Positions 19,334-28,288 are shown, counted from the stretch's first letter. The stretch is 64,000 bases of DNA from CAVTQY01 sp963736975 (GCA_963736975.1 CAVTQY010000001.1:1178001-1242000); one strand, 5' to 3'. A program made the numbers and translations. Notes: generated by a model not told the origin, from the letters alone.

Positions 19334-20380
19334 GTGTTGGCGAAATACAAAATTGCGACCCCGGCCGGGGCCAGCTTCACCGTAGCCGGAGGCGGCTATG
19401 ACTATGAGATGGAGGGCCTGGAAGGGATCGACGCCGAGATCGTCGAAGGCCCTGCCAATGAGGATGGGTTCATCCAGTTCGCCCGGGATGCCGATGCGGT
19501 GTACGCAAAAGGCATGCGCTTCACCAAGAAGGTGATCGACGGCTTGCAGAAGTGCCGCATCATCGCGCTCGGCTCGGTCGGCGTGGACAGCGTTGATGTC
19601 GCTGCCGCCACCGCCCGCGGTGTCCCGGTGACCAACTGCCCGGACACCTTCATCGATGAAGTGGCCGATCACGCCATGGCGCTGCTGCTGGCCGGGCACC
19701 GCCGCGTCATCGAGCAAGACCGCATGGTGCGCGAGGGCCGCTGGTCCGAAGGTCGCCCGGCGCTGCTCAAGATTCCCCGGCTGATGGGCCAGACGCTTGG
19801 CTTCATCGCCTTTGGGCATGTCGCCCGTGCGGTCGCGCGGCGCGCCAAGCCGTTCGGCCTGCGCCTGATGGCGTATGACCCGTTCATCGAGGAACTGGTC
19901 ATGATCGAGCATGGGGTGTTGCCGGCCACGCTCGAGGAAGTGCTGCGCGAGTCCGACTTCATCTCCATGCATGCCCCGGCGACACCGGAAGCCGAAGGTA
20001 TGCTGAAGGAGAAGCATTTCCGGCTGATGAAAAAAACCGCGGTGTTCGTGAACACCGGGCGCGGCCCGACCGTGCAGGAGGCTGGCCTCATCAAGGCTAT
20101 GGAGGAGGGCTGGATTGCCCATGCCGCGCTCGACGTGCTGGAGACGGAACCGCCGGGCAACAACAACCCGCTGCTCAAGATGCACAGCGTCACGCTGTCG
20201 CCGCATAATGCCTCGGCCTCCGCCCGCTTCGATCCGGCCCGCAAGCGCCATGCGGGGCGCGAGCTGGCGTTGGTGCTGTCCGGACGTTGGCCGATGAGCT
20301 GCGTCAATCCCACGGTGTTGATGCGCACGGAGCTTCGCCGCTGGCAGCCGATCTCGATGGAACGCGGACCGAACAGCTAA
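19334..20380 (+). CDS. D-2-hydroxyacid dehydrogenase family protein
   Basis: A ~348-residue NAD-dependent 2-hydroxyacid dehydrogenase of the phosphoglycerate dehydrogenase type. It has a nucleotide fold GQTLGFIAFGHVARAVA, the family segment VNTGRGPTVQEAGLI, a glutamate in DVLETEPP and the catalytic histidine in LSPHNAS. AAGGAG at 19324-19329 supports a start at GTG 19334 or TTG 19337 rather than the ATG at 19277 inside the previous gene. It is the last gene of the plus-strand catabolic block and would oxidise or reduce a hydroxyacid intermediate. Confidence 0.85.
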   Translation: MLAKYKIATPAGASFTVAGGGYDYEMEGLEGIDAEIVEGPANEDGFIQFARDADAVYAKGMRFTKKVIDGLQKCRIIALGSVGVDSVDVAAATARGVPVTNCPDTFIDEVADHAMALLLAGHRRVIEQDRMVREGRWSEGRPALLKIPRLMGQTLGFIAFGHVARAVARRAKPFGLRLMAYDPFIEELVMIEHGVLPATLEEVLRESDFISMHAPATPEAEGMLKEKHFRLMKKTAVFVNTGRGPTVQEAGLIKAMEEGWIAHAALDVLETEPPGNNNPLLKMHSVTLSPHNASASARFDPARKRHAGRELALVLSGRWPMSCVNPTVLMRTELRRWQPISMERGPNS

Positions 20381-20433
20381 CCAGCGGGACCGCCGGTCTT
20401 TTCGCTGCCTGCCGCCAGGTCCATACTCGCGGC

Positions 20434-20646
20434 ATGCGCACTCTCCTGACCTTGAAGGTCAACGGCGAGGAGCGGTCGCTGGACGGACCGATGACGCTCT
20501 CGGGGCTGCTCGGAGTGCTCGGCCTCGATGCACGCAAGGTCGCCGTCGAGCGCAACCTGGAGATCGTGCCGCGGTCACTCTATGCCGAGACTTGGCTTGC
20601 CAGCGGCGACTCCCTGGAGATCGTGCATTTTATCGGCGGAGGCTGA
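20434..20646 (+). CDS. thiS: sulfur carrier protein ThiS
   Basis: A 70-residue ubiquitin-like protein ending in IGGG, close to the C-terminal GG that is thiocarboxylated to donate sulfur for the thiazole ring of thiamin. The sequence MTLSGLLGVLGLDARKVAVE and ERNLEIVPRS is typical of ThiS. The stop at 20646 is directly followed by the thiG start at 20648. A final glycine after GG is slightly unusual; some ThiS proteins do end GGG. No THI-box riboswitch was recognised in the 53 bases upstream, so the promoter lies further up or in the preceding gene. Confidence 0.9.
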   Translation: MRTLLTLKVNGEERSLDGPMTLSGLLGVLGLDARKVAVERNLEIVPRSLYAETWLASGDSLEIVHFIGGG

Positions 20647-20647
20647 G

Positions 20648-21439
20648 ATGGATGGAGTTCTTCCCCTGGATGACACGTGGTCGGTCGCCGGCCGCGTCTT
20701 CCGCTCGCGCCTGATCGTCGGCACCGGCAAATACAAGGACCTCGAGGAGACCGCAGCCGCAATCGAGGCAAGCGGGGCGGAGATCGTCACCGTGGCCGTG
20801 CGGCGGGTGAACTTGTCGGATCCGAAAGCGCCGATGCTGCAGGATCATGTTGATCCGAAACGATACACCTATCTGCCCAACACCGCCGGCTGCCATACCG
20901 CGAATGATGCTGTGCGCACCTTGCGTCTGGCGCGCGACGCCGGCGGCTGGAACCTCGTGAAGCTGGAGGTGCTCGGCCCGCCGCCGACCCTCTATCCCGA
21001 CATGCCGGCGACTTTCGAAGCGGCGGAGGCGCTGATCCGCGACGGTTTCGAGGTGATGGTCTATTGTGCTGACGATCCGGTGGCGGCGAAGCGGCTGGAG
21101 GAGATGGGCTGCGTCGCCATCATGCCGCTGGGCGCGCCGATCGGCTCGGGCCTTGGCATTCAGAACCCGGCGATGATCTGGATGATGCGCGAGCAGGCGA
21201 CGGTGCCGTTCCTGGTGGATGCCGGCGTGGGCACGGCGTCGGACGCGGCGATCGCCATGGAGTTGGGCTGCGATGCGGTGCTGCTGAACTCAGCGCTTGC
21301 CCATGCCAAGGATCCGGTGCGGATGGCGCGGGCAATGCGGCTTGCCGTCGAAGCAGGGCGGCTATGTTACCTTGCGGGCCGGATGCCGCGGCGGATGGGC
21401 GCCGACCCTTCCAGCCCGCTAACCGGGCTGATCCGTTAG
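20648..21439 (+). CDS. thiG: thiazole synthase ThiG
   Basis: A 263-residue TIM-barrel enzyme that forms the thiamin thiazole from deoxyxylulose phosphate, dehydroglycine and ThiS-thiocarboxylate. Visible family features are FRSRLIVGTGKY, NTAGCHTANDAVRTLRLAR, the strand NLVKLEVLG with the Schiff-base lysine, MPLGAPIGSGLG and FLVDAGVGTASDAA. Full length for the family. It starts one base after thiS. Other thiamin genes (thiO, thiE, thiC) are not in this window. Confidence 0.95.
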   Translation: MDGVLPLDDTWSVAGRVFRSRLIVGTGKYKDLEETAAAIEASGAEIVTVAVRRVNLSDPKAPMLQDHVDPKRYTYLPNTAGCHTANDAVRTLRLARDAGGWNLVKLEVLGPPPTLYPDMPATFEAAEALIRDGFEVMVYCADDPVAAKRLEEMGCVAIMPLGAPIGSGLGIQNPAMIWMMREQATVPFLVDAGVGTASDAAIAMELGCDAVLLNSALAHAKDPVRMARAMRLAVEAGRLCYLAGRMPRRMGADPSSPLTGLIR

Positions 21440-21515
21440 AGCATCCGAGCTCGCTGCGCGACGGACAGCGCACGAGATTGCGCCGGCGGGGCCGCGCTGT
21501 TATCCCGCTGCCGCC

Positions 21516-22490
21516 ATGCCCGTCGCAGCGTCCGGACCCAGGCCGGGGACGCCGACCCGCATCCTGGTCGTCAAGCTCAGTGCATTCGGCAATATGGTCC
21601 TGTCGCTAGGACCGTTCGCCGCTATCCGATGCCATCACCCGGCGGCGGAGATCACCCTACTGACCACACCAGCGTATGCCGAGTGGATGGCGCACTCGCC
21701 CTATTTCGATCATGTGTGGGCCGACCCGCCGCTTTCCCGTTGGAATGCCGCGGCCTGGCTCCGATTGCGCCGCTGGTTCCACGAGGCCCGCTTCGACCGT
21801 GTTTATGACCTGCAGACGTCGCGCCGCAGTAGCCAGTATTACCGTCTATTGCCGACCTCGCGGAAACCGGAATGGTCCGGCATCGCCGCCGGCTGCTCGC
21901 ACCCGGATCGCGATCCTGCACGCGATCATCTGCACGACATAGACAGACAAATCGGTCAACTGCGCCAAGCCGGCATCGCGTCGGTCCCGCCGGCCGATCT
22001 GTCCTGGAGCTGTGGCGATATCGCCCGCTTCGGCCTACCGCATCCGTTCGCCCTGGTGGTTCCCGGCAGCTCGGCACATCGGCCATTGAAACGCTGGCCG
22101 GCCCATTATTATGGGCGTGTCGCCGCGAGGCTGCAGGAACGCGGCCTCGCGCCAGTGATATTGGGAACCACGGCCGAGCGCCCGATCGCGCAAGCCGTGC
22201 AGGACACTGCGCCGGCGATCGATCTGACCGGACAGACGAGTTTCGACGATCTTGCAAGCCTGGGCCGCGCCGCCACACTGGCGCTCGGCAACGATACCGG
22301 ACCCATGCACCTGCTCGCCGCTGCCGGCTGTCCTTCCCTCGTGCTGTTCTCGCGCGATTCGGATCCTGCGTTGTGCGCCCCGCGCGGACGCCGTGTGGCG
22401 GTGCTGCGCTGCCATGACCTGACGACGCTCACGGTCGAGGACGTACTGACCGCGCTCGATGAGGAGATCCTGCCGGTCGGCGCAAGCTGA
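21516..22490 (+). CDS. glycosyltransferase family 9 (heptosyltransferase-like)
   Basis: A 324-residue GT-B fold protein of the ADP-heptose:LPS heptosyltransferase family. The N-terminal IRxR-type region reads RILVVKLSAFGNMVLSLGP. The C-terminal nucleotide-sugar site includes VVPGSSAHRPLKRWP and GNDTGPMHLLAAAGCP. It would add a heptose or related sugar during lipopolysaccharide core assembly at the inner membrane face. The gene overlaps the next by one base (TGATG), so the transporter is probably co-translated. The exact acceptor is unknown. Confidence 0.88.
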   Translation: MPVAASGPRPGTPTRILVVKLSAFGNMVLSLGPFAAIRCHHPAAEITLLTTPAYAEWMAHSPYFDHVWADPPLSRWNAAAWLRLRRWFHEARFDRVYDLQTSRRSSQYYRLLPTSRKPEWSGIAAGCSHPDRDPARDHLHDIDRQIGQLRQAGIASVPPADLSWSCGDIARFGLPHPFALVVPGSSAHRPLKRWPAHYYGRVAARLQERGLAPVILGTTAERPIAQAVQDTAPAIDLTGQTSFDDLASLGRAATLALGNDTGPMHLLAAAGCPSLVLFSRDSDPALCAPRGRRVAVLRCHDLTTLTVEDVLTALDEEILPVGAS

Positions 22491-23893
22491 TGGCCGACGC
22501 GGAGGTCGCGGCTCGAAACCAGCCGCGCACCGAGCCACCCGACGGCGTGCCGCTACCGCAGCGGTATTGGGCGATCCTCACCATCGCGCTCGGCCTGACC
22601 TTGGCCGTGCTCGACGGCGCGATTGCCAATGTCGCGCTGCCAACCATCGCCAAGGACGTGCACGCCTCGCCATCCGATTCGATCTGGGTGGTCAACGCCT
22701 ATCAGCTCACCGTCACCATCTCGCTGTTGCCGCTCGCTTCGGCCGGCGAGATTTTTGGTTATCGCCGCGTGTATCGCTGGGGCTTGGCGGTGTTCACGGT
22801 GGCTTCGCTGGGCTGCGCGATGTCGGATTCGCTCGTTTCGCTGACGCTCGCGCGAATCGTGCAGGGTTTCGGCGCTGCCGGGATCATGAGCGTGAACGGG
22901 GCCCTGGTGCGCTTCATCTACCCGCGCCGGCTGATCGGTCGCGGCGTCGGGCTGAATGCCACGGTGGGGTCGGTCGCCTCGGCCGTGGGGCCGACGGTTG
23001 CCGCCGGCATTCTGTCGGTCGCGAACTGGCCGTGGCTGTTCGCGGTGAACCTGCCGATCGGCGCGGCCGCGCTGCTGGTCGCGTGGCGCGCCCTGCCGGT
23101 CACCCCGCGCGCCCGCATTCCCTTCGACCTTGCCTCCGCCCTGCTCAGCGCAGTCTCGATCGGCCTGCTGATCACCGCCATCGACGGGTTCGGCCATGGC
23201 GAGCGGATCGAAGCGGTGACGACGCAGCTGGTGGTCGCCATCGTGGTCGGGCTGGTGCTGGTCGGTCGGCAGATCACCCGGACCTCGCCCTTGCTGCCGA
23301 TCGACCTGATGCGCATCCCGCTGTTCGCCATGTCGGTGGCGACATCGATCTGCGGCTTCATGGCGCAGGGGATGGCGCTGGTTTCGCTGCCCTTCCTGCT
23401 GGAGAACACGCTCGGCCGCAATGAGGTGCAGACCGGGCTCTTGATGACGCCCTGGCCGCTGACCGTCGCGCTGATCGCCGTGCTGTCCGGGCGGCTGGCG
23501 GATCGCTACAAGGTCGGCTTTCTCAGCGGGTCCGGCCTGGCAGTGTTGTGCGCCGGGCTGGCGTTGTTGAGCGCCATGCCCGCGCATCCGTCCGCGCTGA
23601 ACATCGCCTGGCGCATGATGCTATGCGGTTTGGGGTTCGGCTTCTTCAACACGCCGAACAACCGCGCGATCATCACCTCAGCGCCGCGCTCGCGGACCGG
23701 CGGGGCGAGCGGCATGCAGGCGACCTCGCGGCTGATGGGGCAGACTGTCGGGGCTGCCGTGGTTGCGTTGGTATTCGGCTTGCTGCCGATGGGCGCCACG
23801 CGGGTCACATTGGTAACGGCGGCCGTGATCGCCGCGGTGGCCGCCGGCGTCAGCATGATGCGCATGGTGGAGCGGCGGTCGGTGGTGGAGTAA
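22490..23893 (+). CDS. MFS transporter, DHA2 (EmrB/QacA-like) family
   Basis: A 467-residue integral membrane protein with roughly 13-14 hydrophobic segments, the size expected for 14-TM drug:H+ antiporters. It has the DHA2-like first helix LTLAVLDGAIANVALPTIA, a motif A-like loop GYRRVYRWG and a motif C-like helix ASAVGPTVAAGIL. It probably exports a small lipophilic compound. It starts on the last base of the glycosyltransferase stop codon. No periplasmic adaptor gene is adjacent. The substrate is unknown. Confidence 0.9.
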   Translation: MADAEVAARNQPRTEPPDGVPLPQRYWAILTIALGLTLAVLDGAIANVALPTIAKDVHASPSDSIWVVNAYQLTVTISLLPLASAGEIFGYRRVYRWGLAVFTVASLGCAMSDSLVSLTLARIVQGFGAAGIMSVNGALVRFIYPRRLIGRGVGLNATVGSVASAVGPTVAAGILSVANWPWLFAVNLPIGAAALLVAWRALPVTPRARIPFDLASALLSAVSIGLLITAIDGFGHGERIEAVTTQLVVAIVVGLVLVGRQITRTSPLLPIDLMRIPLFAMSVATSICGFMAQGMALVSLPFLLENTLGRNEVQTGLLMTPWPLTVALIAVLSGRLADRYKVGFLSGSGLAVLCAGLALLSAMPAHPSALNIAWRMMLCGLGFGFFNTPNNRAIITSAPRSRTGGASGMQATSRLMGQTVGAAVVALVFGLLPMGATRVTLVTAAVIAAVAAGVSMMRMVERRSVVE

Positions 23894-24018
23894 GTAAGAA
23901 ACGATAAACCACAGAGACACGGAGGCGGGGAGGAATTGGAGGAGGTTTCCTTCCCTGTGGTGAGGTTTTGAACCGCCGTTAAGGTTCCGCTGATATCGCC
24001 TCAGGCCGGAGGTGCCTG

Positions 24019-24321
24019 ATGGGCGGTAACAGCGTCTCTACACCGGCGGGGGATCAGGCGGCGGGTTTCGCCGAGCGTCGCCGACAGGGGCGGGTCGATT
24101 ACACGAACCCAGCGCTGATCGCTCTGTTGCGTCAGCCGGGCGCCGAGCGTCCGGCAAAGACCGGCGAGGCGGCGCTGCTGGAGAAGCGGTTCTCGTTGGC
24201 GCGTCTGGTGCGGTTATATGAGGCACCGGGCAGCGCAGCCGCGCAGTATGCACGTGACGCCGCACTGGCGGAGCTCGACGCCTGCGAGGCGGAGTGTCGC
24301 GTGCGGGGGCTGATCGGCTGA
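24019..24321 (+). CDS. small hypothetical protein
   Basis: A 100-residue protein not recognised. It is charged and predicted helical, with a central RVDYTNPALIALLRQPG and a C-terminal helix rich in Ala/Glu/Cys (ELDACEAECRVRG). There is no signal peptide or membrane segment. The start is preceded by GGAGGTGCCTG, an acceptable ribosome site. It sits beside a decayed zone holding another unrecognised gene and an IS relic, so it may be a lineage-specific gene at a variable site. Confidence 0.45.
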   Translation: MGGNSVSTPAGDQAAGFAERRRQGRVDYTNPALIALLRQPGAERPAKTGEAALLEKRFSLARLVRLYEAPGSAAAQYARDAALAELDACEAECRVRGLIG

Positions 24322-24467
24322 GCCAGCTGCGGGGCTTTCTCGCTCCGTTTCCCGTGAACACTTCATCCTGTTTAGTAATGATTGCTTGTACGGTCCTGAA
24401 GATGGCGTGTTTTGGGCCGGCAGGTTGTTTTACTGCTCGCGCGGAGTTGTGCGGGGGTGGTGAATGG
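24322..24467. other. intergenic, relatively AT-rich
   Basis: No gene is supported between the small hypothetical gene and the end of the minus-strand pseudogene. It includes short AT-rich tracts (for example TGGTTAATTAACCCA near 24465), a composition different from flanking genes. Confidence 0.35.
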
Positions 24468-25255
24468 TTAATTAACCCACGGCGTCGCGTATAGTTTTGT
24501 TGGCAGAGTCGATGATGGTTTTGAGTGACGTGTATCTGCCTTCGGTCTGTACATCGGATGCGGGAATTTGGGCTGATCGATGGCGTGCTCGTCCAGGATG
24601 GTGACGGTGGGGCTGTCGGTGGTGACGATCATCTGCATCACGTCATTGTCGGGCGGGTCGAAGTCGGCGTTCTTGGGCACGCCGCCGGCCTGGCGGATCA
24701 GCAGCGCCTGATGCGGCTGGGTGGGGGGCGTCGTGCTCGGTGGCGGCGCGGACGTCGCGCCGGGGTTTCGCCGGGGGCTCGGGATTGGGTGGCGGCGGGG
24801 CGGGCTCCGCCATCTCGGGTTCCGGCAGCGGCGCGGGTCCGGGGGCGGCTACGGCGGGGGACAGCGCCTCGGCCATGTGGTTGGGGGTGATGTCTTCAAT
24901 CCAGGCGGCCTGGTCGGCGCTTTTGGTGTCGGCATCGCGCTTTGCCGGCCGGCCTGCATGCGCAACAGGCGGCGCATCGCGCGTTCGGTCTGGCGCATCA
25001 TGGCGTTGGCCTGGGCGATGCATTTGCCGGCCCATTCCGGGGTGATGTCGGGCTGGCTCGCGAGATGCAGGCAGTGTTTCCACTGCTCGGAGGCGGCGGC
25101 GTAGAGGGCGGCGATATCGGCCTCGGCGGGGGTGGCGGGGCAGAGGGAGGCGATGCGGGCCATGACGGCCTGGTTGCGGCGGAGGCGGCCTTCCGGGTCG
25201 TCAGTGAGCGGCGGCGGGAGGGCGGTGCCGGCTGGAGCGGAGGCCAGCTTGCATG
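24468..25255 (-). pseudogene. unrecognised gene broken by two or more frameshifts
   Basis: Three consecutive open stretches in different minus-strand frames read as one protein. First comes a helical N-terminal block (QAVMARIASLCPATPAEAD ... WAGKCIAQANAMMRQTERAM). Next is a block with ADQAAWIEDITPNHMAEAL followed by a Pro/Ala-rich linker. Last is a C-terminal block (PPDNDVMQMIVTTDSPTV, DEHAIDQPKFPHPMY) ending at 24468. The frame changes near 24960 and again at a run of six C/G bases near 24730. The family is not recognised and the original start is unclear; the 5' end abuts an IS630 relic at 25253. Confidence 0.5.
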
Positions 25256-25915
25256 GGAGCTCCCTACTCTCTCGACCTGCGTGAGCGCGTTGTTGCCGCG
25301 ATTGCCGGCGGCCTGAGCCGGGCGGACGCGGCGGCGCTCTATCAGGTCAGTCGTTCCTCGGCGAGTCGCTGGGCCAAGCGGAAGGCGGAGACGGGCAGTC
25401 CGGCAGCCTTGCCGATGGGCGGCAAGAAGCCGTTTGCGCTGGCCGACGAAGAGACGTGGATCCGCGCCCGGCTGGCGGAGAAACCTGACATCACCGGCCG
25501 CGAGCTGCTCGCCGAGCTCACCGGGCGCGGTGTGGACGTCAGCTACTATGGCGTCTGGCATTTCCTTGATCACACGGCTCTCAAGCTTCAAAAAAAAGCC
25601 TGCGCGCCAGCGAGCAAGGCCGCGCCGATGTCGCTCGCCGACGGCGGCAATGGAAAGCGCGGCAAGGCCTGGTTTCCGCTGCACGGCTGATTTTCATCGA
25701 TGAAACTTGGGCGAAAACCAACATGACCCGCACGCACGGCCGCTGCGCCAGGGGCCAGCGGCTGGTCGCCAGCGTCCAAGGTGAAGACCCTGTTGCGCAA
25801 GGAGAATGCCCGAAGTTTCGAGCAGGTCGAGACCGCTATCGGCAAGCTTCTCAAACAGCTCACGCCATCGGAGTGCCGCAGCTTCTTCAACGCGGCGGGA
25901 TATGCGTCAACCTAA
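25253..25915 (+). mobile_element. IS630-family transposase relic with deleted catalytic core
   Basis: The first ~120 residues are the helix-turn-helix part of an IS630 transposase (YSLDLRERVVAAIAGGLSRA, YQVSRSSASRWAKRKAETG). The frame then breaks near an A7 run at 25590. The first catalytic aspartate survives in another frame (FIDETWAKTNMTRTHGR). Directly after RLVAS the sequence jumps to the C-terminal tail (KVKTLLRKENARSFEQVE ... FFNAAGYAST, stop 25913-25915), so roughly a hundred residues with the second Asp and the Glu are deleted. The element cannot transpose by itself. Terminal repeats were not identified. Confidence 0.75.
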
Positions 25916-25928
25916 AGCAATCACGCTT

Positions 25929-27134
25929 TTAATTCTGTTGTTCAAACCGGGCGCGGTCGGCCGGGAGCAGACGCACCGTGACATGAATGCCGGACTCGGC
26001 ATCGCGCCGGTCCACCACCTCGCCATGCTGATACAACCACGCCAGCCGGGCTCCGTCGGCCGGGGCGATCTCGTAGGCGGCGGTCTCCATACCGGCGGCG
26101 ATGCGAGAATCGATGGCGGCGCGCAGCGCCGGCAGGCCGTCACCGGTGATGGCGGAAACGGCAACCGCATCGGGGCGCCATGGCACCCGCGCAACGCCGC
26201 CGAGCAGGTCCGCCTTGTTCAGTACCTCGATGGTGCGCGACGGCCAGCCCGGATCGAGCGTGCCGTCCGCCGTCATGCCCTCCAGCACGGCAATTACGTC
26301 GGCGCGCTGGGCGGCGCTGTCCGGATGGGCGGCATCGCGCACATGCAGGATCACATCGGCTTCGGCGACCTCTTCCAAGGTGGCGCGGAAAGCGGCGACC
26401 AGCTCCGTGGGCAGCTCGCTGATGAAGCCGACCGTGTCGGACAGGATCGCGCGCCGGCCGGAGGGCAGGCGCAGTCCGCGCATCGTCGGATCCAGCGTGG
26501 CGAACAACTGCTCCCTCGCGCCGACATCGGCGCCGGTCAGGGCGTTGAACAAAGTGGATTTGCCGGCATTGGTGTAGCCCACCAGCGCGATCACCGGGAA
26601 CGGGACGCGCCGACGCGCGGTGCGGTGCAACCCCCGGGTCCGCCGCACCTGTTCGAGCTCGCGCTTGAGCTTGACGATGCGCTCCCCGATCAGCCGGCGG
26701 TCCGCCTCGATCTGGGTTTCGCCAGGGCCGCCCAAGAAGCCGAACCCGCCGCGCTGACGCTCAAGATGGGTCCAGGAGCGCACCAGCCGGGAGCGCTGGT
26801 ATTCGAGATGCGCCAACTCGACCTGCAGCGTGCCCTCGCTCGTCGCGGCGCGTTCGCCGAAAATGTCGAGGATCAGCCCGGTGCGGTCGATCACCTTGCA
26901 GGTCCAGGCGCGCTCCAGGTTGCGTTGCTGCACGGGGGACAGCGGCGCGTCGATAATCGCCACCTCGACCCGCGCTTCGTTGAGGACGGATCCCTGTGCC
27001 GCCACTTGGCCGTCGCCCAGCAGCGTGGCGGGCCGGCGGCTGCGCAACGGCAGAATGGCCGTGTGGACCACCACCAAGCCAATCGCTGCGGCGAGTCCCA
27101 CCGCCTCGGCCAGACGCGCTTCGGCCGCACGCAC
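25929..27134 (-). CDS. hflX: ribosome-associated GTPase HflX
   Basis: A ~400-residue GTPase that rescues or splits stalled ribosomes. Features: N-terminal HflX domain, glycine-rich FGFLGGPGETQIEADRR, G1 GYTNAGKST, G2/G3 region LFATLDPT and LSDTVGFI, and G4 NKAD. The listed start is GTG 27134. The conserved family sequence AVILPWERSHAEN is encoded just upstream in the same frame, yet no ATG, GTG or TTG occurs between 27134 and an in-frame stop at about 27260. The true start is therefore uncertain and an indel near the hfq end is possible. It lies downstream of hfq, the usual hfq-hflX arrangement. Confidence 0.9.
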   Translation of the reverse strand: MRAAEARLAEAVGLAAAIGLVVVHTAILPLRSRRPATLLGDGQVAAQGSVLNEARVEVAIIDAPLSPVQQRNLERAWTCKVIDRTGLILDIFGERAATSEGTLQVELAHLEYQRSRLVRSWTHLERQRGGFGFLGGPGETQIEADRRLIGERIVKLKRELEQVRRTRGLHRTARRRVPFPVIALVGYTNAGKSTLFNALTGADVGAREQLFATLDPTMRGLRLPSGRRAILSDTVGFISELPTELVAAFRATLEEVAEADVILHVRDAAHPDSAAQRADVIAVLEGMTADGTLDPGWPSRTIEVLNKADLLGGVARVPWRPDAVAVSAITGDGLPALRAAIDSRIAAGMETAAYEIAPADGARLAWLYQHGEVVDRRDAESGIHVTVRLLPADRARFEQQN

Positions 27135-27234
27135 GTTCTCCGCGTGCGAACGCTCCCATGGCAGGATGACCGCGGCGCGGATTGGGCCCGCGCCGTTGGG
27201 TGCCTGTCTCGGGTGGGCGCCGTCGGTCCGACCG

Positions 27235-27531
27235 TTAGTCCCCGGCAGCAGGCGTCATCTCCCGAGCCGACGTCTGTGCGGAGCCGGACACCTCGGCCTT
27301 GGTGGCATCGAAGAGCTGGATCGGCGCGCCCGGCATGACGGTGCTGATGGCGTGCTTGTACACAAGCTGCGTGTGCCCGTCGCGACGTAACAAGACCGAG
27401 AAATTGTCAAACCAGGTAATGATGCCCTGGAGTTTGACGCCGTTGACCAGGAAAACGGTCACCGGTGTTTTGTTCTTCCGCACATGGTTCAGGAAAACAT
27501 CCTGAACATTCTGCGCTTTTTCATTGGCCAC
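27235..27531 (-). CDS. hfq: RNA chaperone Hfq
   Basis: An Sm-like hexameric RNA-binding protein that mediates sRNA-mRNA pairing. The Sm1 motif region is QNVQDVFLNHVRKNKTPVTV...FLVNGVKLQG and the Sm2 motif is YKHAIST. I prefer GTG 27531 (98 residues, VANEKAQNVQ) because AAGAAGGA lies about 7 bases upstream. ATG 27582 would give 115 residues but has no ribosome site. The C-terminal tail beyond the Sm core (about 25 residues, QLFDATKAEVSGSAQ...) is short and low-complexity. Followed by hflX. Confidence 0.95.
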   Translation of the reverse strand: MANEKAQNVQDVFLNHVRKNKTPVTVFLVNGVKLQGIITWFDNFSVLLRRDGHTQLVYKHAISTVMPGAPIQLFDATKAEVSGSAQTSAREMTPAAGD

Positions 27532-27637
27532 GGCGTGATCCTTCTTGTTGGGATTGGTGGCGTCGGTCTCTACGGCCCCCATGGTTGCAAAAAAACCGGT
27601 CGTAATAACCGGACCGGGACACTGTAACAGGGCACCC

Positions 27638-28288
27638 TTATCCGGCAAGCGCACGAAATCGTGCGGCGAGAGCGAGGGCATCGGCAAAATGGAGATCCGG
27701 CGCGGCTCGGTCAACGCCCCCATCATGCGCGGCGTCGCCCACCAGCACAGCCGAGACCCCGGCGCTCCGCGCCGTCTGCATGTCCAGCGCGGTATCCCCG
27801 AGATACCAGACCTCCGGCCCCGCCGCGCCGCCCAATTCGGCGAGCGCCATCCGGATCGGCGCCGGATCGGGCTTGTCGGCCGGCGCGTCGCCGGCCCCGA
27901 TAACGGTGCAGAAATGATGCTGCCAGCCCAGATGCGTCACCTCGGCCCGCAAGAACCGCCCCGTCTTGTTGGAGACCACTCCCTGCGGACGCGGGGCGCC
28001 GGCGGCGAGCGCCTCGGCCGCGCCGGGCAGCGGGACGACGTGGCGCAGATGCTGGTCCTCCAGCGTGGCATAGAAAATGTCCCGTGCCTCCGTCCAGCGG
28101 GTGCCGAACATCTGTGGAAAGCTGTCGCGCAGCGAAACACGGACCCGCGCCCGGGTTTCGCCGACCGTCCAGCGCGGCAAGCCGAAGGCGTCGAAAGTGG
28201 CGTTCAGCGCCGCGGTGACGCCGGCCCAGGCGTCCACCAGCGTGTTATCCCAATCGTACAGCAGTACAGCGGGTGCAGGCGGTAGCAT
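27638..28288 (-). CDS. HAD-family hydrolase, phosphoglycolate phosphatase-like
   Basis: A 216-residue haloacid dehalogenase-superfamily phosphatase. The nucleophile motif is LYDWDNTLVDAW (the first Asp is the nucleophile, as DxDxT), the threonine/serine motif is QGVVSNKTGRFL, and motif IV is VWYLGDTALDMQTA; DKPDP carries the conserved lysine. A helical cap domain lies between motifs I and II. Substrates of the subgroup include phosphoglycolate and nucleoside monophosphates; this one is not assigned. It sits upstream of hfq on the same strand, about 55 bases from the longer Hfq start. Confidence 0.88.
   Translation of the reverse strand: MLPPAPAVLLYDWDNTLVDAWAGVTAALNATFDAFGLPRWTVGETRARVRVSLRDSFPQMFGTRWTEARDIFYATLEDQHLRHVVPLPGAAEALAAGAPRPQGVVSNKTGRFLRAEVTHLGWQHHFCTVIGAGDAPADKPDPAPIRMALAELGGAAGPEVWYLGDTALDMQTARSAGVSAVLVGDAAHDGGVDRAAPDLHFADALALAARFRALAG

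Noticed and set aside
20381..20433. TPP riboswitch before thiS-thiG
   Set aside because: The gap is only 53 bases and no THI-box core was seen.
22553..23587. Antisense open frame opposite the MFS transporter
   Set aside because: Gln/Arg/His-rich shadow of a membrane protein gene.
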